Positions 55,001 through 63,308 of a stretch of DNA of 64,000 nucleotides are shown here, in pieces. The stretch covers positions 54,975-118,974 of the forward strand of contig NZ_AJLG01000001.1 of the NCBI RefSeq assembly GCF_000258495.1. Direction: 5' to 3'. Both the position numbers and the translations under genes were made by a program. This DNA is from Pedobacter agri PB92 (lineage in GTDB: Bacteria; Bacteroidota; Bacteroidia; Sphingobacteriales; Sphingobacteriaceae). Each line of letters starts with the position of its first letter. Position 1 is the stretch's first letter. Below the pieces are notes generated by a model that ran no database searches, was not told the DNA's origin, and saw only the letters and a program-made list of their open reading frames with translations.

Positions 55001-55075
55001 GAAGAGATCAACGTGAAACCGGGTATCGGATACATGACAAAAATTAGAAACACAGATACAACAGTACAAGCGTAA
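52046..55075 (+). CDS. actB: Alternative complex III subunit B (molybdopterin-oxidoreductase-like / iron-sulfur)
   Basis: The 1009-residue protein has a twin-arginine-type signal (TPRRDFLKALGFGLGAVTLAAC). A large molybdopterin-oxidoreductase-like domain without a visible cofactor-binding residue follows, then a C-terminal ferredoxin-like domain with four cysteine clusters: CTGCGSCIVAC, CQHCDHAPCETVC, CVGTRYCANNC and CSMC with CQEAC. The domains correspond to ActB1 and ActB2, fused as in many ACIII operons. It carries electrons through Fe-S clusters and faces the periplasm. The start is 48 bp after actA. Confidence 0.96.
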   Translation: MESNKKYWKGLEEYNNTPDFVKNNKNEFAEPLPIEDVLNEAGLSTVTPRRDFLKALGFGLGAVTLAACQSAPVHKSIPYLVKPEEVTPGIPNYYTSSFNGQSILVKTREGRPIKIEPNPNAGEFNCGTDARAQASVLDLYDVSKLKAPVLKNEETTWAKLDSFVKGELAKAQAGGKKIRVVASTVNSPSTNAVLAQFITKYPAAKLVQYDAVSYTGIIQANQNSFGKAVLPKYNFDKADLIVSFSADFLGTWISGEEFTAQYTANRNYKSLENKKMSRHIQFESGMSLTGTNADTRVPVKLSEEGPALIALYNAITGQSLAGGTLGNNATADKVIKLVAKELLQNKGKGLVVCGSNDVSTQILVNAINSAIGSYGTTIDLDNPCYLYAGNDAEFNGLVAEMNRGEVGAVFFLNSNPAYDFMNVKAFTDALAKVPAKVSFSDRADETASLCDAIAINHNYLESWGDANAYEGYYSIVQPTINPVFNSRQAEESLLVWADAPVKDYYQFVRSNWETKMLPALGLKWNDVLEKGVVAVTPKTAAAYSFTQSVVEVASKIVSASKALAKGGDQIELQVYENIPMRDGKNANNAFLQELPDPVSKVTWDNYVALAPKHAEKLKIKEFDVVTVKGSNGYSVDLPVLIQPGQAQGTASIALGYGRTKVGKAGNDVGKNAFPFVTFVNGTMQYASNITITPTGGYYELAQTQTHHSFEGRAVIKEATFKEYLKDASAGNHKGEHKDYDLWDQYEKPGNNWVMAIDLNACTGCGSCIVACNVENNIPVVGRDEVRRRREMHWIRIDRYYSYETKDGDVTKEKEIAKLEDLDHVSVVHQPMLCQHCDHAPCETVCPVLATVHSSDGLNHMAYNRCVGTRYCANNCPYKVRRFNWFNYWNDSRFDNYLNNEFTQLVLNPDVTTRSRGVMEKCSMCIQRIQGGKLQAKLEKRPLKDGDIKMACQEACSANAIIFGDSNDPNSEVSKALRSERIYYVLEEINVKPGIGYMTKIRNTDTTVQA

Positions 55076-55101
55076 GCTTTAGTATAAAGAAAATACAAAT
55101 T

Positions 55102-56574
55102 ATGTCAGGACATAACGAATCAATACTTAGAGAACCATTAATTACCGGCGATAATATCACGTATGCAAAAATTACGGACGATATTTTAGGACCGGTAGAA
55201 AACAAGCCGAACAAGGCTTGGTGGATTGGTTTCATCGTTTCAGCATTAGGTGCTTTACTTTGGGTTGTAGCTGTGAGTTACACCTTTTGGAACGGTATCG
55301 GATCTTGGGGCTTAAATAAAACAGTTGGATGGGCATGGGATATCACCGGTTTCGTATGGTGGGTAGGTATCGGTCACGCCGGAACGCTAATTTCAGCGGT
55401 ACTATTACTCTTCCGTCAAAACTGGCGTAATTCAATCAACCGTTCGGCAGAGGCGATGACTATTTTCGCCGTTATCTGTGCGGCAACTTACGTTGTATCA
55501 CACATGGGCCGTCCTTGGTTAGCTTATTGGGTATTACCATTACCAAATCAGTTCGGATCACTTTGGGTTAACTTTAACTCGCCATTGGTTTGGGATATGT
55601 TTGCCATCTCTACTTATTTCTCTGTATCATTATTATTCTGGTACACAGGTTTATTGCCAGATATTGCAACCATTCGCGACCGTGCAGTTGGAACACGCAG
55701 AAAAATCTATACCATCTTTTCTTTTGGTTGGACAGGCGGTGTTAAAACATGGCAACGTTTCGAAGCAGTATCATTAATCTTGGCTGGTATTTCAACTCCT
55801 CTGGTACTTTCTGTACACACGATTGTATCAATGGACTTTGCAACATCAGTAATTCCTGGATGGCACACCACCATCTTTCCTCCATATTTCGTAGCAGGGG
55901 CGATCTTCTCAGGTTTTGCGATGGTGTTAACCTTATTATTGGTAGCACGTAAAGTATTAGGTCTTGAAAACTATATCACCATGTTCCACATTGAGTCGAT
56001 GAACAAAATCATCATCTTAACAGGATCAATTGTAGGTGTGGCTTATTTAACTGAGTTCTTCATCGCATGGTATTCAGGTTCTGAGTATGAGCAATATGCA
56101 TTTATCAACCGTTCTACTGGTCCTTACTGGTGGTCATACTGGATGATGATGACTTGTAACGTAATCTCTCCACAATTACTGTGGTTCAAAAAAATCCGTT
56201 TAAGCATTAAAGCTACCTGGATTTTATCAATCGTGGTAAACGTAGGTATGTGGTTCGAACGTTTCGTAATTATCGTGACTTCACTACACCGTGATTATAT
56301 TCCTTCAAGCTGGGCGATGTTTTATCCAACCTGGGTTGACGTAAGTGTATTCGTTGGTTCAATTGGATTATTCTTTACTTTATTCTTATTATTCTTAAGA
56401 GTATTGCCATCAATTGCTATCGCAGAGGTTAAATTATTATTGAAAACTGCAAGTGAGCAATCTAAAATGAAACAGATTAAAGAAGGACATGAGAATAAAG
56501 AGTACGTTGCAGAATACGTAGAGTCATTACAGAAATTTGATAGTGTTAAACAAGAAGATTACGCAAAAATATAA
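55102..56574 (+). CDS. actC: Alternative complex III subunit C (NrfD/PsrC-like membrane protein)
   Basis: The 490-residue integral membrane protein has about ten transmembrane helices and the NrfD/PsrC fold that forms the quinol-binding site. Conserved features include WWVGIGHAGTLISAVLLLFR, MGRPWLAYWVLPLPNQFG, and SVHTIVSMDFATSVIPGWHT, with a His (GWHT) close to the membrane face. It lies 26 bp after actB and 2 bp before actD, in the standard actABCDEF order. Confidence 0.96.
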   Translation: MSGHNESILREPLITGDNITYAKITDDILGPVENKPNKAWWIGFIVSALGALLWVVAVSYTFWNGIGSWGLNKTVGWAWDITGFVWWVGIGHAGTLISAVLLLFRQNWRNSINRSAEAMTIFAVICAATYVVSHMGRPWLAYWVLPLPNQFGSLWVNFNSPLVWDMFAISTYFSVSLLFWYTGLLPDIATIRDRAVGTRRKIYTIFSFGWTGGVKTWQRFEAVSLILAGISTPLVLSVHTIVSMDFATSVIPGWHTTIFPPYFVAGAIFSGFAMVLTLLLVARKVLGLENYITMFHIESMNKIIILTGSIVGVAYLTEFFIAWYSGSEYEQYAFINRSTGPYWWSYWMMMTCNVISPQLLWFKKIRLSIKATWILSIVVNVGMWFERFVIIVTSLHRDYIPSSWAMFYPTWVDVSVFVGSIGLFFTLFLLFLRVLPSIAIAEVKLLLKTASEQSKMKQIKEGHENKEYVAEYVESLQKFDSVKQEDYAKI

Positions 56575-56576
56575 CA

Positions 56577-57113
56577 ATGAGTGATATCAAATATATTTTA
56601 GGCAGTTTTGGTGATCCTGATGAAATGATGCATGGCATCGAAAAGCTTCAGGAAAATGGTGTAAGCATTTATGATGTTTATACGCCAATGCCTATACACG
56701 GAATAGAAGCCAAATTAGGAATTAAAAGATCGAGAATCGATATCGCAGCATTTTGCTTTGGTATTACCGGAACTTGCGCAGCTTTTGCTTTAATTTATTT
56801 TTGCGCAGTAATCGATTGGAAAGTAAACATTGGTGGTAAACCATCATTTGCATTACCGGATTTTATTCCGATAATGTTCGAGCTTACCGTATTGTTTTGT
56901 GCTTTCGGTATGGTTTTAACTTATTATGCCTCTACGCATTTATTTCCAGGAAGAGCACCAAGAGTAATGGATCTTCGTGCAACTGACGATCGTTTTGTGA
57001 TTGCAGTTGATGCAAGGGAAAATGCAGCGCACACTGTTATTGATGGTTTATTAAAAGATGCAGGTGCTTTAGAAGTAAAGTATAATGAAAGGAAGTACAT
57101 TAGCTATGAATAA
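56577..57113 (+). CDS. actD: Alternative complex III subunit D (DUF3341)
   Basis: The 178-residue protein matches ActD/DUF3341: an N-terminal soluble segment (GDPDEMMHGIEKLQENGVSI, VYTPMPIHGIEAKLGIKRS), two membrane helices (about 58-80 and 99-120), and a C-terminal soluble part with DDRFVIAVDA. It is an accessory subunit of ACIII. It starts 2 bp after actC and its stop overlaps the actE start by 8 bp. Confidence 0.94.
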   Translation: MSDIKYILGSFGDPDEMMHGIEKLQENGVSIYDVYTPMPIHGIEAKLGIKRSRIDIAAFCFGITGTCAAFALIYFCAVIDWKVNIGGKPSFALPDFIPIMFELTVLFCAFGMVLTYYASTHLFPGRAPRVMDLRATDDRFVIAVDARENAAHTVIDGLLKDAGALEVKYNERKYISYE

Positions 57114-57708
57114 GAATAAATTTGTTTATACGGCGTTTTTAGCTATCGCTTTCGCAGCTACAGTATCCGCTTGTAGAGATAAACGCAGTACTGGTTTAGA
57201 GTATGCCAGAAACATGTATGATGCATTAGCATTAAATCCGGATCAGCCGGTTGATACTACTAATAAGTTATTGGCTAGTTTCAAAGGTCATACCGCACAG
57301 GTGCCACCAGCAAATACAAAGCCGGTTGGTTTTACAGAGTATGATGAATATCCTAATACAAAAGAAGGATATGAAGCTGCAGGTGTAAGCATGGTAAATC
57401 CATTACCTGTTGATACTTTAAATTTAGCAGAAGGAAAACATTTATTTGGTGTTTTCTGTAGCCCTTGCCACGGTGAAAAAGGTGATGGTCAAGGTCACTT
57501 AGTTAAAATTGAGAAATTTAGTGGTGTACCGGCTTATCAAACAGGCGCTTCATCACGTGGTGGAAATATGGTAGATCTTACACCTGGTAAAATTTATCAC
57601 ACCATCACTTACGGTGTAAATAACATGGGCTCGCATGCTTCACAAATTACGCCAACAGATCGTTGGAAAGTAGTGATGTATGTTCAACAATTACAAAAAG
57701 GACAATAG
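57106..57708 (+). CDS. actE: Alternative complex III subunit E (monoheme cytochrome c lipoprotein)
   Basis: A protein of about 200 residues with a lipoprotein signal ending TVSAC and a cytochrome c domain with heme-binding CSPCH (FGVFCSPCHGEKGDGQG). The probable Met axial ligand is in NNMGSHASQI. It starts at the ATG inside the actD stop region (57106), with translational coupling. An upstream in-frame ATG at 57085 is unlikely because the signal peptide begins later. The subunit relays electrons from ActA to the oxidase. Confidence 0.95.
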   Translation: MNKNKFVYTAFLAIAFAATVSACRDKRSTGLEYARNMYDALALNPDQPVDTTNKLLASFKGHTAQVPPANTKPVGFTEYDEYPNTKEGYEAAGVSMVNPLPVDTLNLAEGKHLFGVFCSPCHGEKGDGQGHLVKIEKFSGVPAYQTGASSRGGNMVDLTPGKIYHTITYGVNNMGSHASQITPTDRWKVVMYVQQLQKGQ

Positions 57709-57723
57709 TAAAGCAGAATATAA

Positions 57724-58944
57724 ATGGGAACTCACAATATTAATTTTAGTGAACAGTTTGAGTTTACAGGTAAAGTAAAAACCTTAAGCATTGTTGGTAT
57801 CATATTAGGTGCTATTGCTATTGGTTACGGTTTTACTGGAGATAAAGTAATGCATGAGCGTACTTTTGCCAACCTGTTACTTATGGGATACTACTTTGCA
57901 TGCGTTTGTATGTCAGGTATGTTTTTCCTTGCTGTTCAATTTGTTGCGCAGGCAGGATGGTCTGCATCAATTTTACGTGTACCACAGGCACTGGCTAAAA
58001 CATTGCCTATCGCTTCTATAATCCTAATCGTGATTATTTCTGCTGGTTTATATACACACAACTTATATCACCACTGGCATGCTGAGGGATTAACTGATCC
58101 GAACAGCCCTAACTACGATTCTTTAATCGCAGGTAAATCAGTATTCCTGAACGTACCTTTCTTCTTAGGTCGTATGGTAGTGTTTTTGGGTGTTTACAGT
58201 GCATTTGCAATCAGTTTTACTAAACTATCATACAATGAAGATTTAGCTGGTGGATTGGTTTCTTACAGAAAGAGCTTTAAAAATGCTTGTATCTTCTTAG
58301 TGATCTACGGTTTTACTACGCCGATATTCGCTTTCGATACGATCATGTCATTAGAAGCACACTGGTTTTCAACTATGTTCGGTTGGTATAACTTCGCTGC
58401 AATGTGGGTAAGTAGTTTAGCAACCATTGCCATCATCATCATCTTATTAAGAAGAGCTGGTTATATGCAATGGGTTAACAATAGCCACTTACATAACTTA
58501 GGTCAGTTTATCTTTGGTTTCTCTATCTTCTGGACTTATGTATGGTTCGCACAGTTCTTATTAATTTACTATGCAAACATGCCAGAGGAAACGGTTTATT
58601 TCTACAAACGCTTTGAGTATTACAAATTCTGGTTTTTCTTAAACCTTGCAATGAATTTCTTAGCTCCGGTTCTATTGTTAATGGATAGAGATAATAAAAG
58701 AACAGATGTTAAATTGTTATTCGTTTCTATTGTAGTTCTGCTAGGTCACTGGGTAGATTATTATCAAATGATTATGCCAGGAGCTGTTGAAGATGGCCAC
58801 AACGGTTTTGGTATTGTTGAGATCGGTACTGCATTAGGATTTGTAGGATTGTTTACCTTTACGGTTTTAGGCAACTTAAGCAAGAAACCTTTAATTGCAA
58901 AGAATCACCCATTATTACAAGAAAGTTTGCATCATCAACTTTAG
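57724..58944 (+). CDS. actF: Alternative complex III subunit F (NrfD-like membrane protein)
   Basis: The 406-residue membrane protein has about ten hydrophobic helices and the NrfD/PsrC-like fold, homologous to ActC. Conserved stretches include LMGYYFACVCMSGMFFLAVQ, HNLYHHWHAEG and EAHWFSTMFGWYNFAAMWVS. In ACIII this subunit is paired with ActC, though its quinol site is thought to be absent or different. It lies 15 bp after actE and 68 bp before coxB. Confidence 0.95.
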   Translation: MGTHNINFSEQFEFTGKVKTLSIVGIILGAIAIGYGFTGDKVMHERTFANLLLMGYYFACVCMSGMFFLAVQFVAQAGWSASILRVPQALAKTLPIASIILIVIISAGLYTHNLYHHWHAEGLTDPNSPNYDSLIAGKSVFLNVPFFLGRMVVFLGVYSAFAISFTKLSYNEDLAGGLVSYRKSFKNACIFLVIYGFTTPIFAFDTIMSLEAHWFSTMFGWYNFAAMWVSSLATIAIIIILLRRAGYMQWVNNSHLHNLGQFIFGFSIFWTYVWFAQFLLIYYANMPEETVYFYKRFEYYKFWFFLNLAMNFLAPVLLLMDRDNKRTDVKLLFVSIVVLLGHWVDYYQMIMPGAVEDGHNGFGIVEIGTALGFVGLFTFTVLGNLSKKPLIAKNHPLLQESLHHQL

Positions 58945-59012
58945 TAGATGATATATAGGGCAAATATTTAATTATTATTATAATAGAAGTACAGCGTACT
59001 ACTTTTAAGAAA

Positions 59013-60251
59013 ATGAGTTTAAGAAAGTTTATCACGAATAAAACGACCGCGGCTTTAGCAGTATTACTTACTGTTTTTGCAAACACCAGCGCATTTGCGC
59101 AAGAGGCAGCAGCAGGAGCTGCAGCGGCACCGAAAGTTGATATGGGCGAGGTTTATAAATCAGTAATATTTTATATTCTGATCTTTCTTGCCGTATGTTT
59201 ATTCATCGCAATTATTGGTAAATCAATAAAAGTATATGAATTAAGCCGCGAAGCACAAGGCAAGCCAGTTGGTATTAACTGGAACAGAGTTCATGCAAGT
59301 TTATTTGCGTTGTTTCTTGTCCTGGGTTTGTACGGTGTGTATTGGGAGTATACGGTTCATGGTTCGATGTTGTTACCTGATGCTGCATCTGAACATGGAA
59401 AGAAAATTGATGAAATGTTTAATTTAACATTGATCATTACTACAATCGTATTCATTTTAACCCACATTTTATTATTTGGATTTGCTTATATCTACAAATA
59501 TTCTGCAAAAAGAAAAGCATACTATTACCCACACAATAATACAATCGAAAAAATCTGGACAATTGTTCCGGCTTTAGTATTAACCGTTTTGGTTTTGATG
59601 GGTTTTTTAACCTGGAGATCGATTTTCTTCAAAGTTGAAGATCCGAATAACAAGCCACTTCAAATCGAGGTAACTTCTGAACAGTTCAAATGGTCTATCC
59701 GTTATCCAGGTGCCGATGGTATTGTAGGTAAGAAAAACTATAAATTAACTACTTCTTCGAATACCTTAGGTATCGATTTCAAAGACCTAAACTCTCGTGA
59801 TGATGAGATGGCTGATGAAATGGTTATTCCAGTTGGTAAACCAGTTAAGTTAATCTTAAACAGTAAAGATGTTATCCACAGTTTTTACATGCCTCACTTC
59901 AGAGTGCAGTTGAATACTGTACCGGGTATGCAAACGATTTTCGAATTCACTCCGACTAAGACTACCCGTCAGATGCAGGAGGAAACAAACGATCCTAACT
60001 TTAAGTTCCTTTTCTTCTGTGCTAAAATTTGTGGGTCAGGTCACTGGAACATGCAGAAAGATGTGCGTGTAGTTTCAGAGGCTGAGTACAAAACCTGGAT
60101 TGCAGAACAGAAAACATACTTAAACGACGATTTAAGAAAACAATTTAATTTGCCTGTGGCACCTGCGCCTGCTAAACCAGCAGCAGAAGGAGATTCATCA
60201 GCAACCGATTCGGCAGCTGTGAAAGGTAACCAAATGGCTTTAAATAAATAA
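59013..60251 (+). CDS. coxB: Cytochrome c oxidase subunit II
   Basis: The 412-residue protein has an N-terminal signal-like segment (about 1-28), three membrane helices (about 48-70, 88-108, 130-155, then 180-200) and a periplasmic CuA domain. The CuA ligands are seen as HSFYMPHFRVQL (His) and the CAKICGSGHWNM motif (two Cys, His and Met). The usual Glu between the Cys residues is Lys; that position binds through its backbone, so function need not be lost. An Ala/Pro-rich tail follows. It receives electrons from cytochrome c (ACIII) and passes them to subunit I. Confidence 0.95.
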   Translation: MSLRKFITNKTTAALAVLLTVFANTSAFAQEAAAGAAAAPKVDMGEVYKSVIFYILIFLAVCLFIAIIGKSIKVYELSREAQGKPVGINWNRVHASLFALFLVLGLYGVYWEYTVHGSMLLPDAASEHGKKIDEMFNLTLIITTIVFILTHILLFGFAYIYKYSAKRKAYYYPHNNTIEKIWTIVPALVLTVLVLMGFLTWRSIFFKVEDPNNKPLQIEVTSEQFKWSIRYPGADGIVGKKNYKLTTSSNTLGIDFKDLNSRDDEMADEMVIPVGKPVKLILNSKDVIHSFYMPHFRVQLNTVPGMQTIFEFTPTKTTRQMQEETNDPNFKFLFFCAKICGSGHWNMQKDVRVVSEAEYKTWIAEQKTYLNDDLRKQFNLPVAPAPAKPAAEGDSSATDSAAVKGNQMALNK

Positions 60252-60275
60252 TATTAAGCAGGAGCGAAAAGAATT

Positions 60276-62150
60276 ATGTCAACAATAGCATTACACGACG
60301 AACACAATCACGACCACGCTGATCACGGTCACCACAAGGAGACGTTGATCTCGAAGTATATCTTCAGCATGGATCACAAAATGATTGCTAAGCAATTCCT
60401 AATTACGGGTATCATCATGGCCGTAATTGCGATGGGTTTATCAATTTTATTCCGTATTCAATTGGCTTGGCCAGATCAAAACTTCCCTTTCTTAGAAACT
60501 TTTTTAGGAAAATGGGCTGAAGGTGGTCGCATCAAACCTGATTTTTATTTAGCCTTAGTTACTATTCACGGTACCATTATGGTATTCTTTGTATTAACTG
60601 CAGGGTTAAGTGGAACTTTTAGTAATTTACTTATTCCATTACAAATCGGAGCAAGAGATATGGCCTCGCCATTCTTAAACATGCTTTCATACTGGTTCTT
60701 CTTTATGGCTTGTGTGATCATGATGTCTTCGTTTTTTGTTCAAACCGGACCTGCTTCTGGTGGATGGACGGTTTATCCGCCATTATCGGTTGTTGCTAAG
60801 GCAATGCCAGGTTCTGGTATGGGTATGACATTATGGTTAGTAAGTATGGTACTTTTCGTGGCATCATCTCTAATGGGTGGTATCAACTATGTGAGTACAA
60901 TTTTAAACATGCGTACTAAAGGTATGGACCTTTGGAAAATGCCGTTACCGATCTGGGCTTTCTTCTTAACTGCTATCTTAGGTATCTTATCATTCCCTGT
61001 ACTTGTAGCAGGTGTAGTGTTAATGGTATTCGATCGTAGCTTTGGAACAAGTTTCTACTTGTCAGATATTGTAATGGGTACTGACATTTTACCGAACGAA
61101 GGTGGTTCGCCAATTTTGTGGCAACACTTGTTCTGGTTCTTAGGTCACCCTGAGGTATATATCGTAATTATGCCGGCATTAGGTATTTCATCAGAAGTTA
61201 TATCTGTAAACGCCCGCAAACCAATCTTTGGTTACCATGCGATGGTTTATTCATTAATTGGTATTACTGTACTTTCATTCATCGTATGGGGTCACCACAT
61301 GTTTGTGACAGGTATGAACCCATTGTTGGGTGGTGTATTTATGATTACCACGTTGATTATTGCAGTACCATCAGCCGTAAAAACATTCAACTACCTGGCT
61401 ACACTTTGGAGAGGTAACATCCGTTTCACTCCTGCGATGTTATTTGCTATAGGTTTGGTTTCATTTTTTATCTCTGGTGGATTAACTGGTATCTTCTTAG
61501 GAAATGCTTCATTAGATATTAACTTACATGATACTTATTTCGTTGTTGCCCACTTCCACCTGGTAATGGGATCTGCAGCTATCTTTGGTATGTTGGCAGG
61601 TGTTTATCACTGGTTCCCAAGAATGTTTGGTAAAATGATGAACGCTAAGTTAGGCTACTTACACTTCTGGTTAACTTTCATTGCAGCTTACCTGGTATTC
61701 TTCCCGCTTCACTTTTTAGGTTTAGATGGTGTACCTCGTCGTTACTATGCTTTCACAGAATTTGAATTCATGAAAAAATGGTTAACTGTTAACGTTTTTG
61801 TAACCTGGGCAGCTATTTTTGCAGCCTTGGCTCAAGTAGCATTTTTGTTTAACTTCTTCTATTCAATCTTTAAAGGTAAAAAAGCACCTCAAAACCCTTG
61901 GGAGGCCAATACTTTAGAGTGGACAGCACCAGTTGAACACATCCACGGAAACTGGCCAGGAGAAATTCCTACCGTTTACAGATGGCCATATGATTATAGC
62001 AAACCTGGTCATGACGTGGATTTTATCCCTCAAACAGTACCTTTCTCTCAAACGATGAGTTCAAACTTACCTCATGACTTTGAAGGAAATGCTGAGGCAG
62101 AAAAAATTCAACAGGATTGGGAATTGGCTAATCCGGTTAAAGAAAACTAA
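60276..62150 (+). CDS. ctaD: Cytochrome c oxidase subunit I
   Basis: The 624-residue subunit of the aa3-type oxidase has about 12 transmembrane helices. The low-spin heme a ligand is in IHGTIMVFF, the heme-copper centre has the His-Tyr cross-link in FLGHPEVYI and the CuB histidines in WGHHMF, and the second heme ligands are in VAHFHLVMG. The Glu of HPEVY places it among A-type oxidases. A histidine-rich N-terminus (HDEHNHDHADHGHH) precedes the first helix, a feature of several Bacteroidota oxidases. It is 24 bp after coxB and is followed by a strong terminator. Confidence 0.98.
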   Translation: MSTIALHDEHNHDHADHGHHKETLISKYIFSMDHKMIAKQFLITGIIMAVIAMGLSILFRIQLAWPDQNFPFLETFLGKWAEGGRIKPDFYLALVTIHGTIMVFFVLTAGLSGTFSNLLIPLQIGARDMASPFLNMLSYWFFFMACVIMMSSFFVQTGPASGGWTVYPPLSVVAKAMPGSGMGMTLWLVSMVLFVASSLMGGINYVSTILNMRTKGMDLWKMPLPIWAFFLTAILGILSFPVLVAGVVLMVFDRSFGTSFYLSDIVMGTDILPNEGGSPILWQHLFWFLGHPEVYIVIMPALGISSEVISVNARKPIFGYHAMVYSLIGITVLSFIVWGHHMFVTGMNPLLGGVFMITTLIIAVPSAVKTFNYLATLWRGNIRFTPAMLFAIGLVSFFISGGLTGIFLGNASLDINLHDTYFVVAHFHLVMGSAAIFGMLAGVYHWFPRMFGKMMNAKLGYLHFWLTFIAAYLVFFPLHFLGLDGVPRRYYAFTEFEFMKKWLTVNVFVTWAAIFAALAQVAFLFNFFYSIFKGKKAPQNPWEANTLEWTAPVEHIHGNWPGEIPTVYRWPYDYSKPGHDVDFIPQTVPFSQTMSSNLPHDFEGNAEAEKIQQDWELANPVKEN

Positions 62151-62179
62151 GATAAGCGCAAAGCTTTAATACAATTTTA

Positions 62180-62224
62180 AAAGGGGTATCTGATTAAGTT
62201 TCTGCTTATCCGGATACCCTTTTC
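62180..62224 (+). terminator. Intrinsic terminator after ctaD
   Basis: AAAAGGGGTATC pairs with GATACCCTTTT across an inner GATTAAG/CTTATC stem, ending in TTTTC. It separates the act-cox genes from ctaA, which may have its own promoter. Confidence 0.88.
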
Positions 62225-62238
62225 ATCTTAAAAGATAT

Positions 62239-63297
62239 ATGGTCAGTAGATCAGAACAACGTTTCATCAAGATAAACTTTATAACCATCATAGTTACGCT
62301 ATTGGTTATTCTTGCCGGCGGTATCGTACGCAGTACGGGTTCTGGCATGGGCTGTCCTGATTGGCCGAAATGTTTTGATCGCTATATTCCACCAACTGAT
62401 GTATCGCAACTTCCAGCAAACTATAAAGAAAAGTATGTAGCCGGAAGGATTAAAAAGAATGAGAAATTTGCCAGATATTTAGAAGGTATGGGCAAAGTAG
62501 CGTTAGCGGACAGTATCAGGAATGATAAAAGCATTACGCTTCCCGAAGAATTTAATCCAGCCAAAACCTGGGTTGAATATTTAAATCGCTTAACTGGTGT
62601 ATTTGCTGGATTGTTTTTGCTTTTAACCGCTATTTATTCATTTACTTACCGAAAGACCGCAAAGCGAATTATATTCTTAAGCATTCTAAACATATTGGTG
62701 GTCGGCTATCAGGCTTGGCTAGGTTCGATTGTAGTATCTACTAATTTGGCACAGTGGGTGGTCACTGTTCACATGCTTTTAGCGATTGTAATTTTAGCCA
62801 TTTCGATTTACACCTATAACTACGCAAAGCAACTTGGAAAAACACCTTCTGTAATCATGTATCGCATATTATGGCTGAAGGGTTTTTTACTATTTACGCT
62901 GGTAATTAGTATTATACAGATTGTTTTAGGTACCGAAGTAAGGGAATCGGTAGATGTAATTGCAAAGTCTTTGTCTTATGGATTAAGAGGTACATGGATT
63001 GATAAAGTGGGTGACATATTTTCTTACCATCGCGATTTGGCCATATTGGTGGTGGTTTGTAATGCCATCGTTTATAAAATGGTAATTGATCGGTTTAGTG
63101 GAAAGGCAGCACCCTTATTAACTGCCCGATTCATATTAATTACGCTCCTCATACAATTATTAAGTGGCTTCGCATTGGCTTACATAGCGTTTCCACCAGC
63201 AGCGCAGGCAGTACATATTTTATTTTCTACGTTGTTATTTAGTTTACAGTTTTATTTGTACTTGCTGGTTTACAGAACAAGTACTTACAAACAATAA
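62239..63297 (+). CDS. ctaA: Heme A synthase
   Basis: The 352-residue membrane protein oxidises heme O to heme A. The signature AGGIVRSTGSGMGCPDWPKC lies in the first loop, with the cysteine pair typical of CtaA/COX15. Two further conserved blocks contain NRLTGVFAGLFLLL and SYHRDLAILVVV with heme-ligand His residues. About eight transmembrane helices are predicted. It lies just before ctaB; the two genes supply the heme A needed by ctaD. Confidence 0.96.
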   Translation: MVSRSEQRFIKINFITIIVTLLVILAGGIVRSTGSGMGCPDWPKCFDRYIPPTDVSQLPANYKEKYVAGRIKKNEKFARYLEGMGKVALADSIRNDKSITLPEEFNPAKTWVEYLNRLTGVFAGLFLLLTAIYSFTYRKTAKRIIFLSILNILVVGYQAWLGSIVVSTNLAQWVVTVHMLLAIVILAISIYTYNYAKQLGKTPSVIMYRILWLKGFLLFTLVISIIQIVLGTEVRESVDVIAKSLSYGLRGTWIDKVGDIFSYHRDLAILVVVCNAIVYKMVIDRFSGKAAPLLTARFILITLLIQLLSGFALAYIAFPPAAQAVHILFSTLLFSLQFYLYLLVYRTSTYKQ

Positions 63298-63308
63298 TAA
63301 AAAGAGAA